From: Algibacter pacificus
Lineage (GTDB): Bacteria; Bacteroidota; Bacteroidia; Flavobacteriales; Flavobacteriaceae
Direction: 5' to 3'
Length of the DNA: 64,000 nt
NCBI RefSeq assembly: GCF_008033385.1
Contig: NZ_VOGY01000009.1
Location: 62,001-126,000 of the forward strand
Shown here: positions 44,939-54,653 of the stretch, one piece after another
Layout of the letters: every line of letters begins with the position of its first letter
Numbering within the stretch: the first letter of the stretch is position 1
Position numbers and translations under genes: made by a program
The notes under the pieces: generated by a model
The model's input: the letters and a program-made list of their open reading frames with translations, nothing else
Databases searched by the model: none
Told to the model about the DNA's origin: nothing

Positions 44939-45036
44939 AAAGAATGAGACACTCTAAATACGGAATGAAATTGACTGCAATTAACAGTCTTCGTACATGG
45001 GCATTCTAAGTAAGTGAAAAGTAATTTATACCATTC

Positions 45037-47241
45037 ATGTTGACAATAAAAAACGAGATTCATAGTGCCTTAAAAAAATATTTTGGATTTAATCAATTCA
45101 AAGGCCTACAAGAAGATGTAGTAACAAGTATTATTTCTGGAAATCATACATTTGTGATTATGCCTACCGGAGGCGGTAAATCTTTATGTTATCAATTACC
45201 GGCGTTAATGAAAGAAGGTACAGCCATTGTGGTGTCTCCTTTAATAGCATTAATGAAAAATCAGGTCGATGCCATTCGTGGGATTTCTAACGATGAAGGT
45301 GTGGCACACGTGCTAAATTCATCTTTAAACAAAACCGAAGTTAAGCGAGTAAAAGAAGATATTATTAACGGGGTAACCAAACTGTTATATGTTGCTCCCG
45401 AGTCGTTGACAAAAGAAGAAAATGTTGAGTTTTTGCGTACGGTAAAAATATCATTTATGGCCGTTGATGAGGCGCATTGTATAAGTGAATGGGGACATGA
45501 TTTTAGACCAGAATATCGTAATTTAAGACATATTATTGGGCGTATAGGTGATAATATTCCAATAATTGGTTTAACGGCAACCGCGACACCAAAAGTTCAA
45601 GAAGATATTATTAAAAATTTAGGTATTTCTGGGGCAACCACTTTTAAAGCTTCGTTTAATAGACCTAATTTATATTATGAAGTACGTCCAAAAACTAAAA
45701 ATGTAGATGCCGATATTATTCGGTTTGTAAAACAAAATGAAGGCAAATCGGGTATTATATATTGTTTAAGTCGTAAACGTGTAGAGGAATTAGCCCAAGT
45801 ATTACAAGTTAATGGTGTAAATGCATTGCCTTATCATGCCGGTTTAGATGCTAAAACAAGATCTAAACATCAAGACCTATTTTTAATGGAAGATTGTGAT
45901 GTTATTGTGGCAACTATAGCTTTCGGGATGGGAATAGATAAGCCAGATGTACGGTTTGTAATTCATCACGATATTCCAAAAAGTATCGAAAGTTATTACC
46001 AAGAAACCGGTCGTGCAGGTCGCGATGGCGGAGAGGGTCATTGCTTAGCATACTACGCTTATAAGGATATTGAAAAGTTAGAAAAATTTATGTCGGGTAA
46101 ACCCGTAGCCGAACAGGAAATTGGGCATGCTTTGCTTCAAGAAGTAGTTGCTTTTGCGGAAACATCTATTTCGCGGCGTAAGTTTATTCTACATTATTTT
46201 GGTGAAGAATTTGATACGGAAACTGGAGAAGGCGGTGATATGGATGATAATGTTAGGCATCCAAAAAAGAAAGTTGAAGCTAAGGATGATGTGAAATTAT
46301 TACTTGAAATTATATCCAAAACTAATGAAAAGTATAAGTCTAAAGATTTAGTAAATGTATTAACAGGTAAAGAAAATGCCTTAATAAATTCTCACAAAAC
46401 AAACGAACAAGAGTTTTTTGGCAAAGGAAAACATAAGGATAATAAGTATTGGATGGCACTATTACGTCAGGTGTTAGTTTTCGGTTTCCTTAAAAAGGAT
46501 ATCGAAACCTATGGTGTCATAAATATAAAAGATTCTGGAAAGGCGTTTATGGAAAACCCAGTATCATTTATGATGACGGAAGATCATATTTTTGATGGAA
46601 CACAAGAAGATGGCTCTGTAATTACAGCAGCCAAAGGAGCAAATGCCGTTGCCGATGCTGCTTTAATGCGCATGCTTAAAGATTTACGAAAAAAGAATGC
46701 CAAAAAATTAGGTGTGCCACCATTTGTCGTATTTCAAGATCCATCGCTCGAAGATATGGCGTTAAAATATCCGGTAACTATTGCCGAACTTGGTAATGTA
46801 CACGGTGTTGGAGATGGGAAAGCTAAAAAATACGGAAAAGATTTTGTAGCACTTATTGCTCAATATGTAGAGGATAATGATATTACACGTCCAGATGATT
46901 TGGTTGTGAAATCGACGGGGACAAATTCGACCAATAAACTCTATATTATTCAAAATGTCGATAGGAAATTACCGTTAGATGATATTGCATCGTCTAAAGG
47001 CATGTCTATGGAAGATTTTATAAAAGAAATGGAGGCTATTGTGTATTCTGGAACCAAATTGAACATCGATTATTGGATAGATGATATTTTAGATGAAGAT
47101 CAGCAGGAAGAGATACACGATTATTTTATGGAATCTGAAAGCGATAATATAGACGAGGCGATAGAAGAGTTTGATGGTGATTATGACGATGAAGAGCTAC
47201 GGTTATACCGTATCAAATTTATAAGTGAAGTTGCTAATTAA
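45037..47241 (+). CDS. recQ: ATP-dependent DNA helicase RecQ
   Basis: 734-residue superfamily 2 helicase for recombination and replication-fork repair. Motif [11 protein letters not shown] (42-51), motif [20 protein letters not shown] (DEAH about 142-145), LTATATP, motif [14 protein letters not shown]. The C-terminal part has an RQC region, an HRDC-like domain (about 527-607, [20 protein letters not shown]) and a long acidic end. Oddity: where classical RecQ has zinc-binding cysteines (CR-Q, CGNCDNC) this protein reads [14 protein letters not shown] and [10 protein letters not shown], so the zinc site is lost. Confidence 0.94.
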   Translation: MLTIKNEIHSALKKYFGFNQFKGLQEDVVTSIISGNHTFVIMPTGGGKSLCYQLPALMKEGTAIVVSPLIALMKNQVDAIRGISNDEGVAHVLNSSLNKTEVKRVKEDIINGVTKLLYVAPESLTKEENVEFLRTVKISFMAVDEAHCISEWGHDFRPEYRNLRHIIGRIGDNIPIIGLTATATPKVQEDIIKNLGISGATTFKASFNRPNLYYEVRPKTKNVDADIIRFVKQNEGKSGIIYCLSRKRVEELAQVLQVNGVNALPYHAGLDAKTRSKHQDLFLMEDCDVIVATIAFGMGIDKPDVRFVIHHDIPKSIESYYQETGRAGRDGGEGHCLAYYAYKDIEKLEKFMSGKPVAEQEIGHALLQEVVAFAETSISRRKFILHYFGEEFDTETGEGGDMDDNVRHPKKKVEAKDDVKLLLEIISKTNEKYKSKDLVNVLTGKENALINSHKTNEQEFFGKGKHKDNKYWMALLRQVLVFGFLKKDIETYGVINIKDSGKAFMENPVSFMMTEDHIFDGTQEDGSVITAAKGANAVADAALMRMLKDLRKKNAKKLGVPPFVVFQDPSLEDMALKYPVTIAELGNVHGVGDGKAKKYGKDFVALIAQYVEDNDITRPDDLVVKSTGTNSTNKLYIIQNVDRKLPLDDIASSKGMSMEDFIKEMEAIVYSGTKLNIDYWIDDILDEDQQEEIHDYFMESESDNIDEAIEEFDGDYDDEELRLYRIKFISEVAN

Positions 47242-47344
47242 TATAGCCTTTTTATAGAATTGCATTTTTGGTTTTAAAAGCTTCATATTTTCTATGTAAC
47301 CGAAAAAACAAAGCACAAGATTCTTAACTACAAACTTACTTCCT

Positions 47345-47352
47345 TATATTTG
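47345..47352 (+). promoter_or_regulatory. Probable -7 box for the peptidyl-prolyl isomerase gene
   Basis: TATATTTG, exact to TAnnTTTG, 19 bases before the ATG. Confidence 0.5.
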
Positions 47353-47371
47353 CACTTTCTTAAAAATAACA

Positions 47372-48307
47372 ATGATGCAAGACGGATTATACGCAAAATT
47401 TAACACCACTAAAGGAGAAATTCTAGTTGGTTTAGAGTACAAAAAAACACCAGGAACAGTAGGGCATTTTGTAGCTTTAGCTGAAGGAAACCTTGAAAAC
47501 AAAGTAAAACCACAAGGAACACCTTATTACGATGGATTAAAATTCCACCGAGTTATTGAAGATTTCATGATTCAAGGGGGATGTCCACAAGGAACAGGAG
47601 CAGGAAACCCAGGTTATAAATTTGATGATGAATTTCATCCAGATTTAAAACACGACGGACCAGGCGTATTATCTATGGCCAATGCAGGACCAGGAACCAA
47701 TGGAAGTCAGTTTTTTATTACCCATGTTGAAACAGCTTGGTTAGATGGTAAACATACCGTTTTTGGAAAAGTGGTTGAAGGACAAGATGTGGTAAATACT
47801 ATTGCTCAAGGAGACTTAATAGATCGTTTAGAAATTATTAGAGTTGGTGCAGAAGCAGAAGCTTTTAATGCGGTAGAATCTTTTAGAACTTTTGAAGGAT
47901 CTCGTGCAAAACGAGAAGCAGAAGCTAAGGCGGCAGCCGAAGCAGAACTGGATAAATTAGCATCTGGATTTAATAAAACTGAAAGTGGTTTACGTTACCA
48001 AATTTTACAAGAAGGTAATGGAGTAAAAGCTGAAAAAGGTAAAACGGTTTCTGTTCATTATAAAGGACAATTATCTGATGGTACAGTTTTCGATTCTTCA
48101 TACAAACGTAATGCTCCAATCGATTTTGCTATTGGCGTAGGACAAGTTATTCCAGGATGGGATGAAGGTATTGGCTTATTAAAAGTTGGAGATAAAGCCC
48201 GTTTAGTAATTCCTAGTCATTTAGGATACGGAAGCGCTGGTGCTGGTGGAGTAATTCCTCCAAATGCAACTTTAATTTTCGATGTAGAACTTATGGCTGT
48301 AAAGTAA
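47372..48307 (+). CDS. Peptidyl-prolyl isomerase: cyclophilin-FKBP fusion
   Basis: 311-residue cytoplasmic protein (no signal peptide) joining two unrelated proline isomerases. Residues about 5-155 are a cyclophilin ([54 protein letters not shown]); a charged alanine-rich helix ([20 protein letters not shown], about 185-204) links to an FKBP domain (about 210-311: [59 protein letters not shown]). Codon use is markedly more uniform than in neighbours, suggesting high expression. Start could be either of two adjacent ATGs. Confidence 0.95.
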   Translation: MMQDGLYAKFNTTKGEILVGLEYKKTPGTVGHFVALAEGNLENKVKPQGTPYYDGLKFHRVIEDFMIQGGCPQGTGAGNPGYKFDDEFHPDLKHDGPGVLSMANAGPGTNGSQFFITHVETAWLDGKHTVFGKVVEGQDVVNTIAQGDLIDRLEIIRVGAEAEAFNAVESFRTFEGSRAKREAEAKAAAEAELDKLASGFNKTESGLRYQILQEGNGVKAEKGKTVSVHYKGQLSDGTVFDSSYKRNAPIDFAIGVGQVIPGWDEGIGLLKVGDKARLVIPSHLGYGSAGAGGVIPPNATLIFDVELMAVK

Positions 48308-48393
48308 GCAGAGAACAACTTTTTTTGAAAAAAAAAGTTAGTGAATCGCTTATGCCGAGTGAAACTTCAATATTTAGAATATATCATGGAAAA

Positions 48394-48417
48394 GCACCTC
48401 TTATAGAGGTGTTTTTT
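48394..48417 (+). terminator. Rho-independent terminator after the isomerase gene
   Basis: CACCTCT and AGAGGTG form a 7-bp stem with a 3-base loop, followed by six T. It closes the isomerase transcript; the next gene has its own -7 box. Confidence 0.85.
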
Positions 48418-48499
48418 CTTTTAATCGTTTTCTTAATACCAACAAACTGGTGATGTTTTTAATTTATCGAATTTATTCTTCCCAAAGTACTTTAAAATA

Positions 48500-48507
48500 T
48501 ACTTTTG
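48500..48507 (+). promoter_or_regulatory. -7 box directly before the 48512 gene
   Basis: TACTTTTG, exact to TAnnTTTG, with only four bases (CAAC) to the ATG, so transcription would start at or very near the start codon. Confidence 0.5.
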
Positions 48508-48511
48508 CAAC

Positions 48512-48931
48512 ATGAATAGTATAGTTGAAACAAGTTTTTATCCTCAAGTGTTAAAGGAGTTTAATTATCCGTTTGGAAATGTTTTTATTTTCGACAAATT
48601 TGTTCTTTCTGAAATTGACGAAGGTATCGATTTTGGTTGGGATAATGGACGAACTATTATACAGGATGTTTTTGGTTTTCTTGGAACATCCAATGGTGCG
48701 ACTGTTAATTTTATTTCTAATAGGGTAAATTCATATTCTGTTATAGCCACCGATTGGATAAAATTTTTTAATAATAATTATCTCTTAAAATCTTATATTG
48801 TGGTGTTTGATAAATCTAGATTTTCTAATTTGGAGATAGAAAAATTGTTTTTTAAAGGGAATATAAAACATTTTACAGCGTTAGATATAGCTGTTAATTT
48901 TGTCGAAAATGATATGGTAGAAATGATCTAG
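48512..48931 (+). CDS. Hypothetical protein, possible STAS-like or regulatory domain
   Basis: 139 residues, cytoplasmic, no recognised motif. It alternates strands and helices (VFIFDKFVLSEID, ATVNFISNRVNSYSVIATDW, KSYIVVFDKS, HFTALDIAVNFVEND), a doubly wound alpha/beta layout that would suit a STAS-like or effector fold; this is only by eye. Low-GC with normal codon use. The next gene begins 21 bases after its stop with its own -7 box. Confidence 0.65.
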   Translation: MNSIVETSFYPQVLKEFNYPFGNVFIFDKFVLSEIDEGIDFGWDNGRTIIQDVFGFLGTSNGATVNFISNRVNSYSVIATDWIKFFNNNYLLKSYIVVFDKSRFSNLEIEKLFFKGNIKHFTALDIAVNFVENDMVEMI

Positions 48932-48939
48932 TATTGTTT

Positions 48940-48947
48940 TATATTTG
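48940..48947 (+). promoter_or_regulatory. -7 box directly before the DinB/YfiT-like gene
   Basis: TATATTTG, exact to TAnnTTTG, five bases (TTTCC) before the ATG at 48953; again leaderless geometry. Confidence 0.5.
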
Positions 48948-48952
48948 TTTCC

Positions 48953-49498
48953 ATGACAGATAAAGAACTTCAAAAACTTAAATACCCCATAGGTCAATTT
49001 ATTTGTCCAGAAAAAATTACTTTACAACATCTTGAAAGTTGGATTTCAATATTAGAACACTTCCCTGATAGATTAAATCATTTAGTAAAAGGATTAACAA
49101 ACCAGCAGCTAGATACTCCATACCGACCAGAAGGTTGGACTATTAGGCAGGTGGTTCATCATTTATCCGATAGTCACCACCACAGTTACACCCGTTTTAA
49201 ATGGGCTTTAACAGAAGATAAGCCTGTAATAAAAGCTTATTTTGAAGAACGTTGGGCAGAATTAATAGACTCCAAATCGGCACCGATAGCTATGTCTTTA
49301 GCACATTTACGTGCCATTCATTTTAAATTAGTGTATTTACTAAAAACCTTATCGGAAGAAGATTTACAAGTTTGTTTTATTCATCCGGAAACCCAAAGTG
49401 AAGTGCCGTTAAATTATAATATTGGCAACTATGCTTGGCATAGCAATCACCATTATGCTCATATTGAAAATCTAATGAAATTAAAAGGCTGGATTTAA
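48953..49498 (+). CDS. DinB superfamily putative metal-dependent hydrolase (YfiT-like)
   Basis: 181 residues, four-helix bundle of the DinB/YfiT type. Starts with YPIGQFICPEKITLQHLESW, has GWTIRQVVHHLSDSHHHSY (metal His residues) and the C-terminal YAWHSNHHYAHIENLM with the other His ligands, as in B. subtilis YfiT. Function in Bacteroidota is unknown; relatives are thiol S-transferases or hydrolases. The next gene begins one base after its stop, so both form an operon. Confidence 0.9.
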   Translation: MTDKELQKLKYPIGQFICPEKITLQHLESWISILEHFPDRLNHLVKGLTNQQLDTPYRPEGWTIRQVVHHLSDSHHHSYTRFKWALTEDKPVIKAYFEERWAELIDSKSAPIAMSLAHLRAIHFKLVYLLKTLSEEDLQVCFIHPETQSEVPLNYNIGNYAWHSNHHYAHIENLMKLKGWI

Positions 49499-49499
49499 A

Positions 49500-49985
49500 A
49501 TGATAAGAAAAGCAACGCTTACCGATGCTAAGGCACTTTTAGAAATTTACAACTATTATGTTATAAATACCGTGGTTACTTTTGATGAAACCCCTATATC
49601 TTTAAGTGTTTTTAAAGAAAAAATAGCACTTATTTTAAAAGGTTACCCTTTTTTCGTCTATGAAGAACATAATGAAATTTTAGGCTTTGCCTACGGTAGT
49701 AAATTCAGACCAAAACCCGCTTATAATTACACTGTAGAATCTACGGTTTATGTTAAAAATGGAGCGCATGGCAAGCAAATAGGATCTAAATTATACGCCG
49801 AGTTAATAGCAGGTTTAAAGCAACAAAAATTTAAATCGGTTTTGGGCGTTTTAACCATACCAAACCCAGCGAGTGTTAAGCTGCATGAAAAGTTTGGGTT
49901 TACTCAAGTTGCCCTTCTAAAAGACGTTGGTTTTAAGTTTGACACTTGGCTAGATGTTGGTATTTTTCAATTGAAACTTAATTAA
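49500..49985 (+). CDS. GNAT acetyltransferase (phosphinothricin N-acetyltransferase-like)
   Basis: 161 residues, GNAT fold. IRKATLTDAKALLEIYNYYV and TVVTFDETPISL at the start are typical of the PAT/YncA group; the acetyl-CoA loop lies in VKNGAHGKQIGSKLYAELIA and the final TIPNPASVKLHEKFGFTQVA closes the fold. The canonical R/Q-x-x-G-x-G/A loop reads HGKQIG. Substrate unknown; the pat/bar name is by similarity only. Its end overlaps the convergent thioredoxin-like gene by four bases. Confidence 0.88.
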   Translation: MIRKATLTDAKALLEIYNYYVINTVVTFDETPISLSVFKEKIALILKGYPFFVYEEHNEILGFAYGSKFRPKPAYNYTVESTVYVKNGAHGKQIGSKLYAELIAGLKQQKFKSVLGVLTIPNPASVKLHEKFGFTQVALLKDVGFKFDTWLDVGIFQLKLN

Positions 49986-50542
49986 GCTTTTTTCCATTTA
50001 ATACCACAACCTATGCTCGGTTTTTGTGGGCTATCATTATCTATATTACTAATTAAGCAATTTAATGCGTGGCGTAAATCTTTACCTGTAACGGGAATGT
50101 TATTGCCAGGTCGCGAATCGTCAAGTTGTCCTCTGTAAGTTAATTCAAGATTTGAATTGAATACATAAAAATCAGGGGTGCAAGCAGCATCGTAAGCTTT
50201 TGCCGTTGCTTGGCTTTCATCATATAAATAAGGGAAGGGGTAGCCTTCATTAAGGGCATGAATCTTCATTTTTTCAGGGCTGTCTTGCGGGTAATTAACA
50301 CTATCGTTACTGGAAATAGCGATACAGGTAATACCTTTTTCAGAATAATCATTAGCCAGTCGAACCAATGCTTCATTTACATGAATTACAAATGGACAGT
50401 GGTTGCAAATAAACATAATAATAGTGCCAACTTCACCCTTTAAATCATTAAGGTTTAAAGTTGTTCCAGAAACCGTATCGGGTAATGAAAAATAAGGTGC
50501 TTTTGTTCCTAAAGGCAGCATATTTGATGGGGTTTGAGCCAT
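49982..50542 (-). CDS. Thioredoxin-like (AhpC/TSA-type) protein
   Basis: 186 residues, no signal peptide. PLGTKAPYFSLPDTVSGTTL opens as in AhpC/TSA proteins, and the redox centre is CNHC in IMFICNHCPFVIHVNEALVR. It further shows CIAISSNDSVNYPQDSPEKM, YLYDESQATAKAYDAACTPD with the cis-proline and an ELTYRGQLDDSRPGN motif typical of this cytosolic group. Likely a thiol peroxidase or oxidoreductase; no substrate known. Its start is divergent from csaA. Confidence 0.9.
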   Translation of the reverse strand: MAQTPSNMLPLGTKAPYFSLPDTVSGTTLNLNDLKGEVGTIIMFICNHCPFVIHVNEALVRLANDYSEKGITCIAISSNDSVNYPQDSPEKMKIHALNEGYPFPYLYDESQATAKAYDAACTPDFYVFNSNLELTYRGQLDDSRPGNNIPVTGKDLRHALNCLISNIDNDSPQKPSIGCGIKWKKA

Positions 50543-50589
50543 AAATAAAATTTTTATGCTAAGTTCGCAATTTTTTGTATTTTTAAAAA

Positions 50590-50925
50590 ATGAACGAACT
50601 AATAACTTTTGAAGATTTTTCTAAAGTCGATTTACGCATAGGAACCATAATCAAAGTGAACGATTTTCCTGAGGCTAGAAAACCAGCTTATCAATTAACT
50701 ATCGATTTTGGGGATTTAGGCGTTAAAAAAACATCGGCACAAATAACTACACTTTACAGAAAAGACGATTTATTGGAAAAACAAATTGTGGCTGTTGTTA
50801 ATTTTCCGAAGAAACAGATCGCCAAATTTATGAGTGAGTGCTTGGTTGTAGGCGCGGTAAAGGCTAAAGATGTTATGTTGTTAAACCCAGAGCACAAAGT
50901 GAAAAACGGAACTCCTGTTTTGTGA
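50590..50925 (+). CDS. csaA: tRNA-binding domain chaperone CsaA
   Basis: 111 residues, a stand-alone EMAP/OB-fold tRNA-binding domain acting as an export-related chaperone in B. subtilis. Marks: FSKVDLRIGTIIKVNDFPEA, KKTSAQITTLYRKDDLLEKQ, VAVVNFPKKQIAKFMSECLV and the final MLLNPEHKVKNGTPVL. Complete. TATTTTTA at 50578-50585 lies four bases before the ATG, similar in geometry to the three leaderless candidates. Confidence 0.92.
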   Translation: MNELITFEDFSKVDLRIGTIIKVNDFPEARKPAYQLTIDFGDLGVKKTSAQITTLYRKDDLLEKQIVAVVNFPKKQIAKFMSECLVVGAVKAKDVMLLNPEHKVKNGTPVL

Positions 50926-51086
50926 TTTTAAGACGTTTTAACCGATGTGAACATTAATATTATATGTAGTGTGTTTGGTGCTGTTTAACTCGTATTACCG
51001 TTAACCATTGTAAATTTATTGACTCCCTATGTATGGGAGTTAAAAGTATGTTTGTGCTTGCTTTATTAACCACAAGGGCATAAAAA

Positions 51087-51119
51087 AAACCGTTACAATT
51101 TTATGTAACGGTTTTTTTT
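51087..51119. terminator. Bidirectional terminator between csaA and the PUR gene
   Basis: Perfect 11-bp stem AAACCGTTACA / TGTAACGGTTT with a 6-base loop, A-run on the left and T-run on the right, so it can stop transcripts from both sides. Confidence 0.9.
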
Positions 51120-51129
51120 ATTTAATCTA

Positions 51130-51525
51130 TTAAATATCGTCAAAGTTAATATCCGTAAAACTTTCTGGAGTTTTTAAATCGGCTTCGGTAACTCGCGAAC
51201 TATTATCTTCACTGGAATCATATTCTTTTTTGAAATCTTTTTGATGACGCTCACTAATCACTTCATCACCTTTTTCTTTTATGATATAATCGGTCATTTC
51301 GCTTAGAATATCTTTAAACTCAGTAAAATCTTCTTTATAAATATAAATTTTATGTTTTTTGTAATGAAAGGAGCCATCATCATTCGTGAATTTTTTACTT
51401 TCAGTAATTGTTAAATAATAATCTTCTGCTTTTGTTGCTCTTACATCAAAAAAATAAGTGCGTCTTCCTGCTCTCAATACTTTTGAAAAAATCTCCTCTT
51501 TCTCCATCATACCATTATTGTTCAT
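51130..51525 (-). CDS. PUR family DNA/RNA-binding protein (DUF3276)
   Basis: 131 residues. EIFSKVLRAGRRTYFFDVRA, YYLTITESKKFTNDDGSFHY, KKHKIYIYKEDFTEFKDIL and the closing SFTDINFDDI are hallmarks of the Bacteroidota PUR-alpha-like single-domain proteins, which bind nucleic acid as dimers. The linker (DYIIKEKGDEVISERHQKDF and a serine/acid stretch) is of usual kind. The start is uncertain among Met1, Met6 and Met7. Confidence 0.92.
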   Translation of the reverse strand: MNNNGMMEKEEIFSKVLRAGRRTYFFDVRATKAEDYYLTITESKKFTNDDGSFHYKKHKIYIYKEDFTEFKDILSEMTDYIIKEKGDEVISERHQKDFKKEYDSSEDNSSRVTEADLKTPESFTDINFDDI

Positions 51526-51663
51526 AATTATATAGAAATTTGTTTTTTATTCTAGTGTTTCAAAAATCTAAAAAAAACCTAAGTAAACCAACATTTTAAT
51601 GAGTTTCTTTTAAAAAAGTGAAATTTAATTACCGAAAGAATCGATTAATTTGTTGTAAGTGTT

Positions 51664-53421
51664 TTATTTTGAGGTTGTTTCGCTAAGTTGCTTTAAATAT
51701 AAATGTTGATAATAGCCATCGATATCAATAAGGGTGTCGTGTGTGCCTTGCTGAACAATTTTACCATCTTCCAAAACTATTATTTTATCTGCGTTTTTAG
51801 CCGATGATACGCGGTGACTAACTATAATTGTGGTTTTTCCTTTGGTAAGTTTGTTTAAGTTTTTAAGGATTTTCTCTTCGGTTTCGGTGTCGACAGCCGA
51901 TAAGCAATCATCGAAAAGTAATATTTTTGGTAGCTTTATAATAGCGCGGGCAATGGAAACTCGTTGTTTTTGTCCTCCGGAAAGGGTAATACCACGTTCG
52001 CCTAAAATGGTATCGTAGCCATTATTAAATTTCATAATGTTTTTATGAACTTGTGCGTTTTTCGCAGCTTGAATCACTTCGTCATCGGTAGCATCTTGTT
52101 TTCCGAATTTAATATTGTTTTTTAAACTATCGGAAAACAGGAAAGCTTCTTGTGGAACATAACCAATAGCGTCTCGTAAATTTGTTAAGTTTACTTGGTT
52201 AATTTCTTGTTTGTTAATGGTAATGCTTCCTTTATCTATATCGTAAAGGCGACCAATTAAGTCTAAAATGGTTGTTTTTCCAGATCCGGTTTTACCAATA
52301 ATAGCAAGTGTTTCTCCTTCGGTGATATTAAAGCTAACATCATGTAAAGCTTGAATATTAGTGTCATCATAAGTAAAGGATACATTTTTAAACTCGATAT
52401 CACCAGTGATTTCTGTTTCAGTTTTAACCGTGTTTTTAATTTCTGGTTCTGTTTGCAAAAATTCGTTAATTCGTTTTTGCGAGGCTTCTGCTTGTTGCAC
52501 AATAGAGGTTACCCAACCTACAGTCGCTACGGGCCAAGTTAGTAAGTTTACATAAATTATAAATTCGGCAATGGTACCAATACTTTCAATTTCACCATTA
52601 ATATATTGCATGCCACCAATGTAAATTACAATAAGGTTGCTAATGCCAATTAATAAAAGCATCATAGGGAAAAACCAGGCTTGTACTTGGGCTAAGCTAA
52701 TTTGTTTTTCTTTGCTTTTTTTAGCCAGAATCGAGAAGTTTTCTGCCGTTTGTGGCTCAATGCCATAGGCTTTTATTACTGAAATTCCGCTAAAAGATTC
52801 CTGAGTAAAGGTGGAAAGTTTGGATAAATATTCTTGTACAATAGTGCTTCGTCTATGTATTTCTTTACTTAATTTATAAATAACAATGGATAGAATTGGC
52901 AAAGGAATAATGGTGTACATTGCTAACGACGGCGATTCCTTAAACATATAAATTAGGGCAATAACAAAAAGGGTTATTGTGTTTATACTGTACATTATGG
53001 CTGGGCCAGCATACATACGAACACGCCCAACATCTTCGCTAATCCGGTTCATTAAATCACCGGTTCTATTTTTTTTATAAAAATTTAAAGATAGTTTTTG
53101 GTACTGTTCGTAGATTTCATTTTTTAAATCGAATTCAATATATCGCGATACATTAATAATATATTGACGCATAAAAAAAGTAAGGATACCGCCAATAATA
53201 GCGGCACCAATAATGTATAGAATCGTTTCAAAAAGTTCCGCCTTAAAATCTTCAATAGGAATATTGCCGTTAAAATATTTTTCGATGACAATAAATATTT
53301 TTTTTACATAACGAGGTGTAAAAAGCAAAAATATTCGGGCTATTATAGTTATAAAAATCCCGATTAAAAGGTTAGTTTTATATTTTAGAAAGTACTTATT
53401 TAAATGTTGTAATTCTTTCAT
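51664..53421 (-). CDS. ABC transporter, fused permease and ATPase (MsbA-like exporter)
   Basis: 585 residues, half-transporter type. Six membrane segments in residues 15-310 (first ends ARIFLLFTP) followed by an ATPase: Walker A IGKTGSGKTT, Q-loop YVPQEAFLFSDSLKNN, signature LSGGQKQR and Walker B LLFDDCLSAVDTETEE with the D-loop, then H-loop VSHR. The Walker B ends DDC, so the catalytic Glu is replaced by Asp, as in the MdlA/YheI-type half exporters that form heterodimers. Substrate unknown. A TATATTTG box lies upstream. Confidence 0.92.
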   Translation of the reverse strand: MKELQHLNKYFLKYKTNLLIGIFITIIARIFLLFTPRYVKKIFIVIEKYFNGNIPIEDFKAELFETILYIIGAAIIGGILTFFMRQYIINVSRYIEFDLKNEIYEQYQKLSLNFYKKNRTGDLMNRISEDVGRVRMYAGPAIMYSINTITLFVIALIYMFKESPSLAMYTIIPLPILSIVIYKLSKEIHRRSTIVQEYLSKLSTFTQESFSGISVIKAYGIEPQTAENFSILAKKSKEKQISLAQVQAWFFPMMLLLIGISNLIVIYIGGMQYINGEIESIGTIAEFIIYVNLLTWPVATVGWVTSIVQQAEASQKRINEFLQTEPEIKNTVKTETEITGDIEFKNVSFTYDDTNIQALHDVSFNITEGETLAIIGKTGSGKTTILDLIGRLYDIDKGSITINKQEINQVNLTNLRDAIGYVPQEAFLFSDSLKNNIKFGKQDATDDEVIQAAKNAQVHKNIMKFNNGYDTILGERGITLSGGQKQRVSIARAIIKLPKILLFDDCLSAVDTETEEKILKNLNKLTKGKTTIIVSHRVSSAKNADKIIVLEDGKIVQQGTHDTLIDIDGYYQHLYLKQLSETTSK

Positions 53422-53443
53422 TTATTTTAAAGGAAATAAGTGG

Positions 53444-53451
53444 CAAATATA
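53444..53451 (-). promoter_or_regulatory. Probable -7 box for the ABC exporter gene
   Basis: Minus strand TATATTTG, exact to TAnnTTTG, 23 bases before the ATG. Confidence 0.5.
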
Positions 53452-53564
53452 CGGTATTCATTGTAATTTATAATGTCGATATATTATAAGCAATTGTTAA
53501 ATATAGTCTAAAGGGTTTCCAAATAATAAAGTGTTTAAAATCTGTTTTTATTTAAATATAGTGT

Positions 53565-53572
53565 TATTTTTG
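53565..53572 (+). promoter_or_regulatory. Probable -7 box for nusB
   Basis: TATTTTTG, exact to TAnnTTTG, 49 bases before the nusB start; divergent from the exporter promoter 120 bases away. Confidence 0.5.
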
Positions 53573-53620
53573 CCGAAGGAAAGCAATAAAAAATTTTCAA
53601 CCTAAAAGAAGTTCTTTGTA

Positions 53621-54568
53621 ATGATGTTAAATAGAAGACATATTCGTGTAAAAGTAATGCAAACCCTATATGCCTTTAAAGGTAGTGAAAGCGATGATTT
53701 TAGTAAAGATCAAAAATTTCTGCTGTACAGTATAGATAATATGTATAATCTTTATCTGTTACTTATTTCACTAATTATAGAAGTGCAAAAAAAAGCCGAA
53801 AGTAATTTAGAGAAAAAACAAAATAAACATCTTGCAACTAAGGAAGATAAAGATCCCAACCGGAAGTTTGTTAATAATGAAGTGTTTCAGGTATTATTGA
53901 ATAGCACCGATTTAAAAGACAAATTGGAACTCTACAATATAAAAGATTGGGAACTAGATGGAGAGTATGTCGATGTTGTTTTTAAAGCCATTACTACTAG
54001 TGAGTTGTATGAAGACTATATGAAAACTAACACCTCTAGTTTTAAAGAAGATAGAGAGTTTTTAGTAGATGTTTTTAAAGAAATTATTGCGCCAAACGAC
54101 AAACTTTACGAATATTTAGAAGATAAAAATTTAACATGGTTGGACGATTTGCCGACGGTAAATACCACCATTTTAAAGTTACTTAGAAAGGTGAAGCCTT
54201 CATCTATAGAAAATCATTTTACACCAAAATTATATAAGGATTTAGAAGATAAACAATTTGCTATCGATTTGTTTAGAAAAACCTTGTTGAATAGAACAGC
54301 CATAAATAAGGAGATAGCATTGAAAACAAAAAACTGGGATTCAGATCGTATTGCTAATGTAGATTATGTGCTATTGCAAATGGCTATTTGTGAAGTAAAG
54401 AACTTTCCTTCTATTCCAGCAAAAGTGACTATTAATGAGTATTTGGAAATTGCAAAAGAATATTCTACACCAAAAAGTAGTGTGTTTATTAATGGTATTT
54501 TGGATAAGTTAGTGAAAGAATATACCGAAGCAGGAGCCTTAAACAAAATTGGCCGCGGATTGCTGTAG
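53621..54568 (+). CDS. nusB: Transcription antitermination factor NusB, long Bacteroidota form
   Basis: 315 residues, about twice the length of E. coli NusB. The N-terminal NRRHIRVKVMQTLYAF holds the RNA-contacting Arg-rich segment, and the C-terminal domain (about 200-305) has KNWDSDRIANVDYVLLQMAI, FPSIPAKVTINEYLEIAKEY and STPKSSVFINGILDKLV, the conserved NusB core. The middle (about 40-190) is the helical insertion typical of Flavobacteriia. Acts with NusE in rRNA transcription antitermination. Confidence 0.93.
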   Translation: MMLNRRHIRVKVMQTLYAFKGSESDDFSKDQKFLLYSIDNMYNLYLLLISLIIEVQKKAESNLEKKQNKHLATKEDKDPNRKFVNNEVFQVLLNSTDLKDKLELYNIKDWELDGEYVDVVFKAITTSELYEDYMKTNTSSFKEDREFLVDVFKEIIAPNDKLYEYLEDKNLTWLDDLPTVNTTILKLLRKVKPSSIENHFTPKLYKDLEDKQFAIDLFRKTLLNRTAINKEIALKTKNWDSDRIANVDYVLLQMAICEVKNFPSIPAKVTINEYLEIAKEYSTPKSSVFINGILDKLVKEYTEAGALNKIGRGLL

Positions 54569-54620
54569 GTTAATTTATGTTAAGAGTGTTTTAAAAATTT
54601 AAAAACCATTAAATAATTAC

Positions 54621-54628
54621 TATTTTTA
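54621..54628 (+). promoter_or_regulatory. Possible -7 box for the DUF1573 gene
   Basis: TATTTTTA, one mismatch to TAnnTTTG, 25 bases before the ATG, in the same TATTTTTACAACTT context as before pssA. Confidence 0.35.
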
Positions 54629-54653
54629 CAACTTCAATTTAAAATTATTAAAA

